Assembly (NCBI GenBank): GCA_965222745.1
Contig: CBDCUW010000005.1
Coordinates: 1,054,001-1,118,000, forward strand
Direction: 5' to 3'
DNA: 64,000 nucleotides
Source: CBDCUW01 sp965222745
GTDB lineage: Bacteria; Planctomycetota; Planctomycetia; Pirellulales; Pirellulaceae
Shown here: positions 51,444 to 61,194 of the stretch, in pieces
Layout: each line of letters starts with the position of its first letter
Numbering within the stretch: position 1 is the stretch's first letter
Notes under the pieces: model-generated
The model's input: only the letters and a program-made list of their open reading frames with translations
Told to the model about the DNA's origin: nothing
Databases searched by the model: none
Made by a program: the position numbers and the translations under genes

Positions 51444-52735
51444 TGGAAACGAAAAAGAAAATAGCGGTCGTCGCCGGAGCCAGGACTCCGTTCGCGAAGG
51501 CTTTCACGGCGCTGCGAGACGTATCGGCCGTGGAATTGGGACGGCTGGCAGTGCTCGACGCGCTGCGGCGATGCGGATTGTCCGGCAACGACATTGACGA
51601 GGTGGTGATCGGAAACGTTTCCGGCCCGCCCGACGCCGCCAACATCGCTCGCGTCATTGCATTGAAGGCCGATTTGCCGATCGACAGGATCGCCCACACC
51701 GTCAACCGAAACTGTGCGTCGGGAATGGAATCGATCTTGGCCGGTTGGCAGGCGATCGACAGCGGACGTGCAGACATCGTGGTTGCCGGCGGCACCGAAT
51801 CGATGTCGAACATCCCGTTGCTGTTCAGCCGCGAAGCGTCCGCCATCTGGATGAAGCTGGCGAAATCCAAGACGTTGGCCCAGCGTCTTCGCACGATCGC
51901 CTCGATGCGGCCGCGACACTTCAAGCCGATTGCGGGAATCGAGCTCGGCCTGACCGATCCCGTTTCTGGTTTGAACATGGGAGAAACCGCGGAGGTATTG
52001 GCCGAAGAGTTCTCGATCACTCGCGGCGAGCAAGATCAATTTGCCCTTCACAGCCACCAGAAGGCGGAAGCGGCGCAACAGAAATGTTTTTTGTCGGGCG
52101 AGATCACACCGGTCCAACAGCGAGGCGGCGAGACTTTCGACAAGGACAATGGCCCACGTCACGGTCAATCGATGGAACAACTTGCCCGGCTGCGTCCCTT
52201 TTTTGACCGCGAAGGGAGCGTCACGGCCGGCAACAGCTGCCCGCTTACCGATGGTGCCGCGGCGCTGGTGCTTGCCCGCGCTGAAGACACCGCCCGTTTT
52301 GCTTCACCGCCGCTCGGTTACATCACCGGATACGCGATCGCCGGCTGCGACCCGCATCGAATGGGGCTTGGACCCGTTTTTGCGACCGCAAAACTTATGA
52401 AGCAAACCGGTCTTTCGATGGACGATTTTGACCTGATCGAGATCAACGAGGCGTTCGCCGCGCAGGTGATCGCCTGCCAGCGGGCGATGTCGTCCGCAGC
52501 ATTTGCAAAGAAGGAACTGGGCCGCGATACCGCTGTCGGTGAGCTGCCCGTTGATCGGATGAATGTTCACGGTGGAGCAATCGCGCTGGGGCATCCTGTC
52601 GGGACCACGGGCACACGTTTGGTTTTAACGTTGCTGCGTGCACTGAAGGCTGCCGGAAAACACCGAGGGCTGGCAACACTTTGTGTCGGTGGCGGACAGG
52701 GATTGGCCGTGGTCGTGGAAACCGATGTCGAATGA
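51443..52735 (+). CDS. Acetyl-CoA acyltransferase (thiolase)
   Basis: The 430-residue protein has the thiolase nucleophile in TVNRNCASGMES, ADIVVAGGTESMSN, LIEINEAFAAQ, the catalytic His in NVHGGAIALGHPVG and the second Cys in TLCVGGGQGLAV. It performs the last, thiolytic step of beta-oxidation. Its ATG shares one base with the stop of the synthetase (TGATG), so they are translationally coupled. It corresponds to the FadA-like partner of the next gene. Confidence 0.95.
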   Translation: METKKKIAVVAGARTPFAKAFTALRDVSAVELGRLAVLDALRRCGLSGNDIDEVVIGNVSGPPDAANIARVIALKADLPIDRIAHTVNRNCASGMESILAGWQAIDSGRADIVVAGGTESMSNIPLLFSREASAIWMKLAKSKTLAQRLRTIASMRPRHFKPIAGIELGLTDPVSGLNMGETAEVLAEEFSITRGEQDQFALHSHQKAEAAQQKCFLSGEITPVQQRGGETFDKDNGPRHGQSMEQLARLRPFFDREGSVTAGNSCPLTDGAAALVLARAEDTARFASPPLGYITGYAIAGCDPHRMGLGPVFATAKLMKQTGLSMDDFDLIEINEAFAAQVIACQRAMSSAAFAKKELGRDTAVGELPVDRMNVHGGAIALGHPVGTTGTRLVLTLLRALKAAGKHRGLATLCVGGGQGLAVVVETDVE

Positions 52736-52757
52736 ATCAATGGCTGAGGAGATGAAG

Positions 52758-54959
52758 ATGAATACCAAACCGTATACCAATTTTGAATTGACCACCGACG
52801 ATCGCGGCGTGTTGACGGTGACATTGGATGTGCCGGGTCGGCCGATGAACGTGCTGGATCATTCGGTGATGACTGAGTTGGAACAGATCGTTCATGAGCT
52901 GGAGGAGAGCGACCAGATCAAGTTGGTTGTCTTCCGCAGCGGCAAAGAGAGTGGTTTCCTGGCCGGAGCGGACGTGAGAGCCATTTCTACCATTCAGTCG
53001 GGAAGGGAAGCCGGCCAACTGATCGAGGCGGGCCAACTGCTGCTGCAGCGGATCGAGTGGCTGCCGATTCCGACGTTGGTGGTGATTCACGGTCCCTGCT
53101 TGGGCGGCGGACTGGAACTGTCACTGGCGTGCGACTATCGAGTGGCCCGCGACAACAGTTCGACCAAGATCGGATTGCCCGAAATCAAGCTCGGCTTGAT
53201 CCCCGGATGGGGCGGCACCCAGCGTCTACCGAAACTCGTTGGTTTGTCGGCGGCGCTACCAATGATTTTGACCGGAAAACACCTCGACGCATCCGAAGCG
53301 GTCAAGGTGGGGCTGATCGATCGCGCTATCGATCCGGACCGCTGGGACGAAGGTCTGCAACGGATGATCGACGATGTGCTCGGTGGCAAGCATGCCGCGG
53401 CCAAACCAAAGCGTCCCCTGTGGCGCCGTCGGATGGACGGCACACGTCTGGGCCGCTGGATCGTGTTCCGAATGGCCGGTCGTTCGATTCGATCGAAGGT
53501 ACGTCACTACCCGGCACTCGATTCGGCGTTGAAGGCGATTCGAATGGGATACGATCCGGGGCCGGCTGGATATTCGTGCGAACGCAGCGAGTTCGTGAAA
53601 TTGCTGGCCACGCCCACTTGTCGAAACCTGCTCGGCCTCTTCTTCGCTCGCGAGCGGGCGCGGAATCTGAAGACATGGTCGCCGGGAGTCGGTCGCGCCG
53701 CACACGACGAACCGGCTCGACGAATCGGCGTCGTCGGCGCCGGGGCGATGGGCGCCGGGATCGGCCAGCTTTCCGCCTATCGCGGTTTTGACGTGGTGAT
53801 GAAAGAGGTCAATGCGGAAGCGGCAGAGGCGGGCCGGGAAAGGATCGAGAAGTTGTTCGATTCGCTTGCCCGGCGGAAGGGATGGAGTCCGCAAAAACGA
53901 TCGACGCTCGTCAACAAGGTCTCGGTCACCTGCGACGACGATGCACTTGCCGATTGCGACTTGGTGGTCGAAGCGGTGGTCGAACGCGACGACGTCAAAG
54001 CGGACGTGTTCAGTACGTTGGATCGAGTCGTCAAGCCGAGCGCTATTTTGGCCAGCAACACTTCGTCTTTGTCCGTGACTCGAATGGCCGAAGCGACCAA
54101 GCGGCCGTCGCATGTTGCCGGGCTGCATTTTTTCAATCCGGTTCATCGAATGGAATTGGTCGAAGTGGTTCGAGCCAAGGAGACCGATGACGAAACCATC
54201 GCCCGGCTGGTCGGTTTCGTGCGTGCGTTGGGCAAGACACCGATCGTCACCACCGATTCACCCGGCTTCCTCGTCAATCGAGTGTTGTTTCCCTACTTGG
54301 GCGAAGCGGTGTTGATGGTTGCCGAAGCGTACGACGTGTCGATGATCGACAAGCAGGTGCGCCGCTTCGGAATGCCGATGGGGCCGCTGGAGCTGTTGGA
54401 CCAGGTGGGATTGGATGTCGCGCTTCATGTTGCGACGTCGTTGGATGACGTCTTGCCCGGTGTCACACCCGTGATTGACCAACTGGATGTGATGGTCAGC
54501 CACGGTCACTTGGGCAGAAAATCGGGCCTCGGTTTTTATCACTACAACAAGGGAAAACGTGGTGAAGCGGCCGACCTGCCCAACGTCACCCCCGGTTTTG
54601 TTCCGCCCGATGATGGCGACGACTACGCAGACGATTCGCTGACCACGATTCAGCGCCGGCTGGTTTACCCGATGTTGGCCGAAGCGATTCGTTGTCACGA
54701 GGAAAAGGTGGTCCGCGAGCCGTGGGCGATCGATCTGGGGATGGTTTTGGGCACCGGGTTCGCGCCGCATCACGGTGGCCCGTTGCACCTGGTCGATTCG
54801 ATCGGACTGCGCCGGGTATTGGACAACCTGGATCGACTTCGCACGAACTTGGGCCAGCGGTTTGCGCCACCAGCGGCGCTGGTGCAGATGGCCGATCGCG
54901 GCGAATCGTTTTTCTTGGAAACCGAACCCGTGCAACCTTCGCACACCGCGGCGTCGTAG
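52758..54959 (+). CDS. 3-hydroxyacyl-CoA dehydrogenase / enoyl-CoA hydratase (FadJ/FadB-like)
   Basis: The 733-residue protein joins an enoyl-CoA hydratase domain (IHGPCLGGGLELSLACDYRV, PEIKLGLIPGWGGTQRLP) to an NAD-binding dehydrogenase domain (IGVVGAGAMGAGIGQLSA, LASNTSSLSVTRMAEA, AGLHFFNPVHRMELVEVV) and its C-terminal part (KSGLGFYHY). It catalyses hydration and oxidation in beta-oxidation. ATG 52758 stands six bases after AGGAG; starts at 52725, 52740 and 52752 are in frame. Length matches the fused multifunctional family. It lies between thiolase and acyl-CoA dehydrogenase. Confidence 0.95.
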   Translation: MNTKPYTNFELTTDDRGVLTVTLDVPGRPMNVLDHSVMTELEQIVHELEESDQIKLVVFRSGKESGFLAGADVRAISTIQSGREAGQLIEAGQLLLQRIEWLPIPTLVVIHGPCLGGGLELSLACDYRVARDNSSTKIGLPEIKLGLIPGWGGTQRLPKLVGLSAALPMILTGKHLDASEAVKVGLIDRAIDPDRWDEGLQRMIDDVLGGKHAAAKPKRPLWRRRMDGTRLGRWIVFRMAGRSIRSKVRHYPALDSALKAIRMGYDPGPAGYSCERSEFVKLLATPTCRNLLGLFFARERARNLKTWSPGVGRAAHDEPARRIGVVGAGAMGAGIGQLSAYRGFDVVMKEVNAEAAEAGRERIEKLFDSLARRKGWSPQKRSTLVNKVSVTCDDDALADCDLVVEAVVERDDVKADVFSTLDRVVKPSAILASNTSSLSVTRMAEATKRPSHVAGLHFFNPVHRMELVEVVRAKETDDETIARLVGFVRALGKTPIVTTDSPGFLVNRVLFPYLGEAVLMVAEAYDVSMIDKQVRRFGMPMGPLELLDQVGLDVALHVATSLDDVLPGVTPVIDQLDVMVSHGHLGRKSGLGFYHYNKGKRGEAADLPNVTPGFVPPDDGDDYADDSLTTIQRRLVYPMLAEAIRCHEEKVVREPWAIDLGMVLGTGFAPHHGGPLHLVDSIGLRRVLDNLDRLRTNLGQRFAPPAALVQMADRGESFFLETEPVQPSHTAAS

Positions 54960-54997
54960 GAGAGTGTTTTGCAACCCTGCCATGAAAGGAGATTGTC

Positions 54998-56971
54998 ATG
55001 AGTCTTGATTTTAGAACTGGTCCCCGTCACGACGACGAAGATGCTCGCACGACCGAGCCTCCACAGACACCTCGCTCGGGCAAGCATGCCAAGGGAGAAT
55101 CGTTTGCCGAGGTCGCCTTGCGGCTGGGCGGAGCGACGGCGGACGAAGCGGCCCGCACCGGCGCAGTCGATACGGCCGATGACCAAGTGGAAAACCTCTT
55201 CGCGCCGCAATACAAGACCACCGCCAGTCCGGCGCATCGCGCAGTCTGGGACCGCAAGGTTCCTTCGGAGCTGTTCTATTGCGCGCCCGACGCAGATTCC
55301 CAGGCAGTCAGTGGCGTGGTGGATCGGTCGTTGCAGCTGGTGCGCGCCTATCGTGATCGTCGCACCCTGGTCAACTCGGCCGGAAAGATCTCCGACGAGG
55401 TGTTGGCGGACCTTGGTGATGCCGGTTACTGGGGATTGCTGGTCGATCCCCAGTACGGCGGTACCGGTGCGTCGATGCGCCAGTTCGCTCGGATGATCAC
55501 GCAGATGGCGACCATCGATCCCACCATCGCCGGATTGGCTTCGGTGCACGGCTGCATCGGTGCGGTCGATCCAGTACGGTCGTTTGGATCGGCCGAACAA
55601 AAGACTCGTTTCCTTCCCAAGTTGGCCGACGGAACTCGCCTGTCGGCCTTTGCACTCACCGAACCGGGTGCAGGCAGTGACTTGACCGCGCTGAAAACGA
55701 CCGCCGTGCGTGACGGTGATCACTATGTGGTCAATGGCGAAAAGCTGTTCATCACCAACGCGATTCCAGGAAGGACGATCGGATTGGTTTGCAAGATCGA
55801 TGACGTGCCCAGCGTCCTGGTCGTCGATTTGCCGGAGACGGAGGACGAAAGTTTTCAGCTGAACCGATACGGTATCTATGCGCTGCGACGCGCACACAAC
55901 AACGGATTGGTGTTCCGCAATTTTCGAGTGCCGGCGGAGAATTTGCTGACACCGGCTCTGGGTGACGGCTTGACCATCGCCTACCACGGATTGAACCTGG
56001 GACGCGTATCGCTTTGTGCCAACGCGGCCGGCACGATGCGATGGATGTTGGCCGAAATGTTGCCGTGGGCCCGGTATCGCGAGACCTATGGCCAGGCGAT
56101 TGAAAAACGTGAACTGGTTCGCCGACGCATCGGACGCATCGCCGGACTGATTGTCGCCTGCGATGCGCTGACGCAGTGGTGCGCCGGTTTGATCGATCAG
56201 GGATACCGTGGCGAAATGGAATGCATCGTCGCCAAGATTTTCGGCAGCGAGTCGCAGAAAGACGCCGCAATCGAGTTGTTCATGAAGACACACGGTGGCC
56301 GGTCGTTTTTGGAAGGTCACCTGTTCGGAGACAACGTGCACGAGTTCCTTGCCCCCTGCATCTACGAAGGGGAAGGGGAAATGCTGGGCATGGCATTCTT
56401 CAAATCGTTGGTCAAACAACATGGCAAACAGTTCTTTGAGCCGATCGGACGGACGCTGGCCGAATTGGGTGTCCGCAAGCCGAACCTGGCCAATCCGGCG
56501 CACCTTTGGGCTCTGCGATCGCCGATGGTTCAGTATGCGAAATGGTTTGCCGGCCGCCGTTTGGGCGGTTCCAGTTGGTCGCCGTTGCCGCCGATGTCGT
56601 CGCAGCTGCGCGGTCACGCTCGCTTTGCACAGAAACAGCTTTCGCAGTCGGCGATCCAAGTCAGCGGAACGATGCGAAAGCATCAATTGAAGCTGGCCGA
56701 TCGCCAGTGCCGCATGTCGGAGATCTCCTCGACGCTGCAAAACGCGATCGTGATGTTGGTGACCAGCCTGTACGCGGCCGAATCCGACGATCCGATCACG
56801 CAAGAAGCAGCCGACGCGGTATGCCGTGAACTTCGCACCCGCATCACTGGCGGGAAGATGAGCGATGCCGATTTTCGTCAGGTCACTCGCCTTGGCGAGA
56901 TGATTGCCGAGATGAATTGGGGGGAACTGCAAGAGGTAACGTCCGAAAAGATTTTGATGCCGTACAAGTAG
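54998..56971 (+). CDS. Acyl-CoA dehydrogenase family protein
   Basis: The 657-residue protein is longer than classical acyl-CoA dehydrogenases and has an N-terminal extension of about 100 residues. The FAD-binding core shows FALTEPGAGSDLTALKT and GEKLFITNA, and the catalytic Glu is probably in PCIYEGEGEMLGM, as in very-long-chain and FadE-like enzymes. It introduces the first double bond. A strong ribosome-binding site (AAGGAG) stands before ATG 54998. It is the fourth gene of the operon. Confidence 0.93.
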   Translation: MSLDFRTGPRHDDEDARTTEPPQTPRSGKHAKGESFAEVALRLGGATADEAARTGAVDTADDQVENLFAPQYKTTASPAHRAVWDRKVPSELFYCAPDADSQAVSGVVDRSLQLVRAYRDRRTLVNSAGKISDEVLADLGDAGYWGLLVDPQYGGTGASMRQFARMITQMATIDPTIAGLASVHGCIGAVDPVRSFGSAEQKTRFLPKLADGTRLSAFALTEPGAGSDLTALKTTAVRDGDHYVVNGEKLFITNAIPGRTIGLVCKIDDVPSVLVVDLPETEDESFQLNRYGIYALRRAHNNGLVFRNFRVPAENLLTPALGDGLTIAYHGLNLGRVSLCANAAGTMRWMLAEMLPWARYRETYGQAIEKRELVRRRIGRIAGLIVACDALTQWCAGLIDQGYRGEMECIVAKIFGSESQKDAAIELFMKTHGGRSFLEGHLFGDNVHEFLAPCIYEGEGEMLGMAFFKSLVKQHGKQFFEPIGRTLAELGVRKPNLANPAHLWALRSPMVQYAKWFAGRRLGGSSWSPLPPMSSQLRGHARFAQKQLSQSAIQVSGTMRKHQLKLADRQCRMSEISSTLQNAIVMLVTSLYAAESDDPITQEAADAVCRELRTRITGGKMSDADFRQVTRLGEMIAEMNWGELQEVTSEKILMPYK

Positions 56972-57030
56972 TAACGTTTCAATCGTGCCGATCGAAGGGT
57001 GCGGCAGTTTGCTGAGAAGGGTTTGGATTG

Positions 57031-57981
57031 ATGAGACTAATGGACCTGTTCAGTTTTTCGAAAGCCGCGGTGGCTGAACCGACGAAGGGACAGCGGCGGG
57101 CGACCATTGCGTTGGGCGGCGGGGGTGCTCGTGGACTTGCGCACCTGGGGGTCATGCAAGCCATCGGCGAGACAGGAGTTCAAACCGAGCAAATCGTGGG
57201 TGTCAGCATGGGTAGCCTGGTCGGCGCGCTTTGCGCTGTCGATTCGGATATCCACCGCGTGCAGGCCAAAGCGATCGAACTTCTGCGCTCGCCGGTCTTT
57301 CAACTCAAACAGGAACTGCTGTTCGGCGCGGAGATGCCGACGCAGGACGAGGAGAGTTCCGGCAGTTACTTTGCCTGGTACGGCCGCATCAAGAAGTATC
57401 TTGCCACCCATCGCAAGTTGTCTCGAGCGGTGACCAATCCTTCGCTGATGACCGAGGAACCGCTGATCGAAGCGGTCGAGTACCTGCTACCTGATGTCGA
57501 GATCCAGGAGCTACAAACTCCCCTGTCGATCGTCGCCATTGATCTGCTGAGCGGGCATCCGGTCGTTTTGGAAACGGGATCACTGCGAACCGCGGTGCGA
57601 GCGTCGATCGCGATTCCCGGATTTTTTCCACCCGTTCCCTGGGGAGAGATGCTGCTCTGCGACATCGGCGTGGTCGATTCGTTGCCAGTCGGCATCGCCA
57701 AATCGTATGCCACCGACCTGACGATCGGAGTCGATGTTGGCCAAGAGCATACATCGATTCATCAATGCGGCACGGCGCTCGATGTGATGACCCGGATGCA
57801 AGACCTGGGTGAGATCCTATTGCGGCGGCACGTATTGGACACCGCCGACTTGATCATTCGTCCCGACGTCGGCAACGTCGCCTGGTTTGACTTCAGCGAA
57901 CCGGAACGACTGATCGACGCCGGCCGAAAAGCGGCCCACCGAGGACTCGGAAACCTGCTAAAAGATCAATGCGCCGCGTGA
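57031..57981 (+). CDS. Patatin-like phospholipase
   Basis: The 316-residue protein has the oxyanion hole GGGGARGLAHLGV and the nucleophile motif GVSMG (GxSxG), with the catalytic Asp probably in LLCDIGVVDSLPVG. The last motif is DIG rather than the common DGG/DGA. It belongs to the RssA-like bacterial patatins, which hydrolyse lipid acyl esters. Start is ATG 57031, one codon after an in-frame TTG. It is 60 bases after the acyl-CoA dehydrogenase on the same strand and may supply fatty acids to the pathway, which is inference. Confidence 0.92.
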   Translation: MRLMDLFSFSKAAVAEPTKGQRRATIALGGGGARGLAHLGVMQAIGETGVQTEQIVGVSMGSLVGALCAVDSDIHRVQAKAIELLRSPVFQLKQELLFGAEMPTQDEESSGSYFAWYGRIKKYLATHRKLSRAVTNPSLMTEEPLIEAVEYLLPDVEIQELQTPLSIVAIDLLSGHPVVLETGSLRTAVRASIAIPGFFPPVPWGEMLLCDIGVVDSLPVGIAKSYATDLTIGVDVGQEHTSIHQCGTALDVMTRMQDLGEILLRRHVLDTADLIIRPDVGNVAWFDFSEPERLIDAGRKAAHRGLGNLLKDQCAA

Positions 57982-58106
57982 ACAGCTTGGTGCGTCGCTG
58001 CGTTCCAAGCTCGCAAGCCTTGCCCCCCGAAATGAAACCTGGCTGTTAGCGCGGGTTGACTTCATGAATGCGACCCGATCCAGTGATTTGCTTGCTCTCA
58101 TTCAGC

Positions 58107-58742
58107 TCAAATGTTGGCCTGGGTTCGTCTGCGTTTTCGAACAATCACGGTGAAAACTCCGATCGACGCAAATGCTGCAAGCGATCCAGGTTCGGGAACG
58201 GACACAAAAGCCGAGTGTTGGTAGAAAACATTGCCGCGCAGTGCGGGATTTGCTGGCGATTCAGAGTGTTGCTCAAAGCTGATATCGATCCTGCCCAGCA
58301 CCGTATTTCCACCCAGTTCAAAGAAATCGACCCCGTTGATTGTGAATTCGCCAAACACCTGGTTCGATCCGCGGTTTTGAAAGGAAACGTCCATGCCAGG
58401 TTCACCAGCGCCGGCAAACGCAGCACGTCGAGCATTCAGATAGGTTCCAACCTGAAGTGGCAAGCCCACCGTGTCGGTTCGAAAATGGATCGTCGAAAAC
58501 GTATTGAAACTTGCTCCAACCGCATCATCCAGCACCCATCGAACCGAGCCTGAAGAAGCGAATATCTGAAGTCGAGAGCCAAGGTCGTCGTCGTATTCAA
58601 GCGTCAGATTTTGCCCCTGGCCTACGAAGTCTCCTGCTTCGCTATCGATCATCAGACGCATCAAGCCACCATACGCATTGCCGGCGTTGGCGAGAGCAAA
58701 AAGTAGAGTTGTGCAGAACGCTGCGCGAATAAATGGTTTCAT
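58107..58742 (-). CDS. PEP-CTERM secreted protein
   Basis: The 211-residue protein has a signal peptide (IRAAFCTTLLFALANAGNAYG) and a C-terminal sorting signal VPEPGSLAAFASIGVFTVIV followed by RKRRRTQ. This is the PEP-CTERM pattern recognised by exosortase, which is not in the window. The mature part has no known domain. Start ATG 58742 is preferred over 58769 because it gives a better signal peptide. Likely an exported surface or matrix protein. Confidence 0.9.
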   Translation of the reverse strand: MKPFIRAAFCTTLLFALANAGNAYGGLMRLMIDSEAGDFVGQGQNLTLEYDDDLGSRLQIFASSGSVRWVLDDAVGASFNTFSTIHFRTDTVGLPLQVGTYLNARRAAFAGAGEPGMDVSFQNRGSNQVFGEFTINGVDFFELGGNTVLGRIDISFEQHSESPANPALRGNVFYQHSAFVSVPEPGSLAAFASIGVFTVIVRKRRRTQANI

Positions 58743-58880
58743 CAGTAGCCAAGTGGGTTTTGCGTACATTTCGAAAGGAGGATCGGAGTTTCCAGGGAGT
58801 ATAGCAGCTCGTGGACGAATGTCGGCGCTCCAATACGAAGAACATCAGCCATAACCGAGCCACCACGGTGTCCCTGGCGA

Positions 58881-59585
58881 TTACTTTGCGGGGGTTTCTT
58901 GGAGGCGAATGTTTCGGAACGCTACGGTGCATCCCTTGCCGTGGTCCTGGAAAGCGATGAGTCCTTTGCTGCGGCTCATTTCTGCATCCTGATCGATGAG
59001 CGTGGCAAAATGGACGCCGTTGATTTTTTGGACGAGCCGATCACCCTTGGCAATGATCTCCATCGTGTTCCACTCGTGTTCCTTGTACTTCGCTTGTACC
59101 TTGGCGGCGTCTTGGAGCTTCGTGTTGGCTCGCGTGCCGTCTTTTTCGATGACCGCCTTTTCACCCGCCGTGCTCATCAGGAAGCGAGCCTGTCGCTTCG
59201 GGTGCTCCTTGTCGAGAAGGGAGTGGTGCCAGAGGCCCATGACGTCGGCCTTGGCGACTTCAACCTGGTATCCGAAGACTTGCCACTTGCCGAGATCGTC
59301 ACTGCGAACCTGGACGCCGGAGTTACCTTTGTCCCAACGAAATTCAAGGCGAAGAACAAAGTCGGCGGGCTGGCCGCCGCGCCAGATGAGCCAGTTTTTT
59401 TCTTGGGAGGCTCCCGTGCACCAGATCTCGCCGTCACGAACTTCCCAGGCGCCAGGTTTGCCGTCCCAGCCGGTGAGATCGCTGCCGTTGAAAATGGAAA
59501 CGAAGCCGGGTTCGTCATCCGCGGCGTGAAGGAGCGTGGGAGTGAGTGCAAGGGCAAGGATGATGAGAAGAAGGTGTTTGTTCAT
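58881..59585 (-). CDS. DUF1080 (3-keto-disaccharide hydrolase-like) secreted protein
   Basis: The 234-residue protein has a signal peptide (LLLIILALALTPTLLHAAD) and DUF1080 motifs: FVSIFNGSDLTGWDGKPGAW, DGEIWCTGAS, LRLEFRWDKGNSGVQVR and GLIAFQDHGKG. DUF1080 proteins have a concanavalin-like fold and are common in planctomycetes, often in polysaccharide degradation. ATG 59585 (MNKHLLLI) is chosen. It is transcribed towards the PEP-CTERM gene, which is on the same strand, 138 bases downstream. Confidence 0.92.
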   Translation of the reverse strand: MNKHLLLIILALALTPTLLHAADDEPGFVSIFNGSDLTGWDGKPGAWEVRDGEIWCTGASQEKNWLIWRGGQPADFVLRLEFRWDKGNSGVQVRSDDLGKWQVFGYQVEVAKADVMGLWHHSLLDKEHPKRQARFLMSTAGEKAVIEKDGTRANTKLQDAAKVQAKYKEHEWNTMEIIAKGDRLVQKINGVHFATLIDQDAEMSRSKGLIAFQDHGKGCTVAFRNIRLQETPAK

Positions 59586-59685
59586 GACGGAGGTTTTGAC
59601 TCCTGTTGGTTGACGAAACGGGGACACGCTCAGCCCCTTGCACAGAACGCAGATCCCGACCTGCCGATCGTTGCCGGCACCGACA

Positions 59686-61194
59686 CTAGAACCGAGCTTT
59701 AAATGAAGTAACATTCCATTCCAAATCTTTTTCGTTCAATGCTGCGCACATGATGGTCGAGCCGTCAGTGCGAACATTGATTAGCCCGTATGTTGTGCTA
59801 GCCGCGATCCGATGATTCGAAAGTCGCCCTACGCCTTTCTTTGGCGCTCGCGCACCAGCATCAACGATTTCAAACTTGGCTCGCAGCTTCTTCAGCTCAT
59901 TCTGATCGTACGTCTCGGCCACACTGCTTCCGGTGACGCCGCGCATTTCGTCAACAGAGGTGATTCTTCCAAGTGCGATACTACGAGCTAACTCCGTTGA
60001 ATAGACCAGGGGTGTGACAAGCTTGTCACTCTTGACGACTTCTTTACCAGTCAAACCGCAGGCGGCGATAATTTCCGGCTTTGGGTGATCGTGACCTTCG
60101 CTATCGCCGGAGGAAATGATCGTGCAAGATGGCTCAATCGCTTTCAAAAACGAAATCGAAACATCGCCACTTCCGTGATGGCACGCCTTTGCGACGTCAC
60201 TCTTGAATGTATCGGTGCTACCAGCATAGTCTTTCAATAGTGATGCCTGACTGTGCAGGTTCAAGTCTCCTGTAAGCAAGATGCGCGACTTCTTGTAGTC
60301 AAGACGCAGGAGAACACTATTTCCGTTCGTGTTTTTGCTGTCACCGTCCGGGAATTTTCGAATCGCTGGTTTCCCACCCACGTCAAATTCTACCGGAGCA
60401 AGAACGTGGATCTTCATGTTCGTGCTGTCGTATCCAGGTAGAGTTCCTGTTGAGTGTCCCAAACTCGCAACTGGTGTCGGCAGGTTACCGCTTGTTTTTG
60501 CTTCCTTGACTCTTCGCAAAAACTTAGCCCACTCGCCCTGAAGTTTCGGCTGGCTTCCGGAACTCCTTAAGCCATCCTCCAAACTCGCTCGGCCCTCCAA
60601 CAATCGTGTCCACATGACTCCTTCGGACGTCGATGTGGACGGTCCCAGCGTTCTGCCGCGCCCCGTTTTTTTCCACCAAGACATCCCGGCATGATAGAAC
60701 TCTTCAACCGTCACCTTCCCCGCGTCCAGTTCCTCATGTTGACTTGGATCGAGCAGATCCCAGAGCCCGCCATAGTGGTCTTGATCGTTGTGTGAGCAAA
60801 TCATCGTGTCGATTTGGATGTCGTCACGCTCATAGTCTTTCACAAATTTCCAGTCGACGAAGTCGGCAGCATTCTTCCCCGTCGGCTGACTTCGTCGCGG
60901 CCATCCACCATCAATCAGGATGTGACGACCGTCCGGAGTACGAATCAACACACCGTCTCCTTGCCCTACGTCGATGAAGTAAAGCTCCAGAAGGGACGGT
61001 CCAAACAATCGGCTCTTGTCAACGAAACCAGTCATTCCGCGTGCATGCACCTTCCAGCGAGAACCAGTGTTGTTGATGACTCGCACACGGTCGCCCCAAA
61101 GCAACTCGAACTTCTGGTCGCTTCCGGTCACAGCCTTAAACAAAGGTGTCGTAAATGCGTTCTTTCCAGATGCCTTTTTGACGCGGGTAATCAT
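59686..61194 (-). CDS. ComEC/Rec2-like metallo-beta-lactamase fold protein with SH3-like N-terminus
   Basis: The 502-residue protein has an SH3-like N-terminal region (about residues 15-62) and then a ComEC/Rec2-type metallo-beta-lactamase domain: ELYFIDVGQGDGVLIRTPDG, ILIDGG, the metal motif SHNDQDHYGGLW (about 134-143), SRILLTGDLNL and KACHHGSGDVSISFL. No membrane helices and no competence partner are present, so it is not ComEC itself. Similar standalone enzymes occur with proteases or NTPases in defence loci, but here none is adjacent. The product may hydrolyse a phosphodiester; the substrate is unknown. Start ATG 61194, no leader peptide. Confidence 0.88.
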   Translation of the reverse strand: MITRVKKASGKNAFTTPLFKAVTGSDQKFELLWGDRVRVINNTGSRWKVHARGMTGFVDKSRLFGPSLLELYFIDVGQGDGVLIRTPDGRHILIDGGWPRRSQPTGKNAADFVDWKFVKDYERDDIQIDTMICSHNDQDHYGGLWDLLDPSQHEELDAGKVTVEEFYHAGMSWWKKTGRGRTLGPSTSTSEGVMWTRLLEGRASLEDGLRSSGSQPKLQGEWAKFLRRVKEAKTSGNLPTPVASLGHSTGTLPGYDSTNMKIHVLAPVEFDVGGKPAIRKFPDGDSKNTNGNSVLLRLDYKKSRILLTGDLNLHSQASLLKDYAGSTDTFKSDVAKACHHGSGDVSISFLKAIEPSCTIISSGDSEGHDHPKPEIIAACGLTGKEVVKSDKLVTPLVYSTELARSIALGRITSVDEMRGVTGSSVAETYDQNELKKLRAKFEIVDAGARAPKKGVGRLSNHRIAASTTYGLINVRTDGSTIMCAALNEKDLEWNVTSFKARF

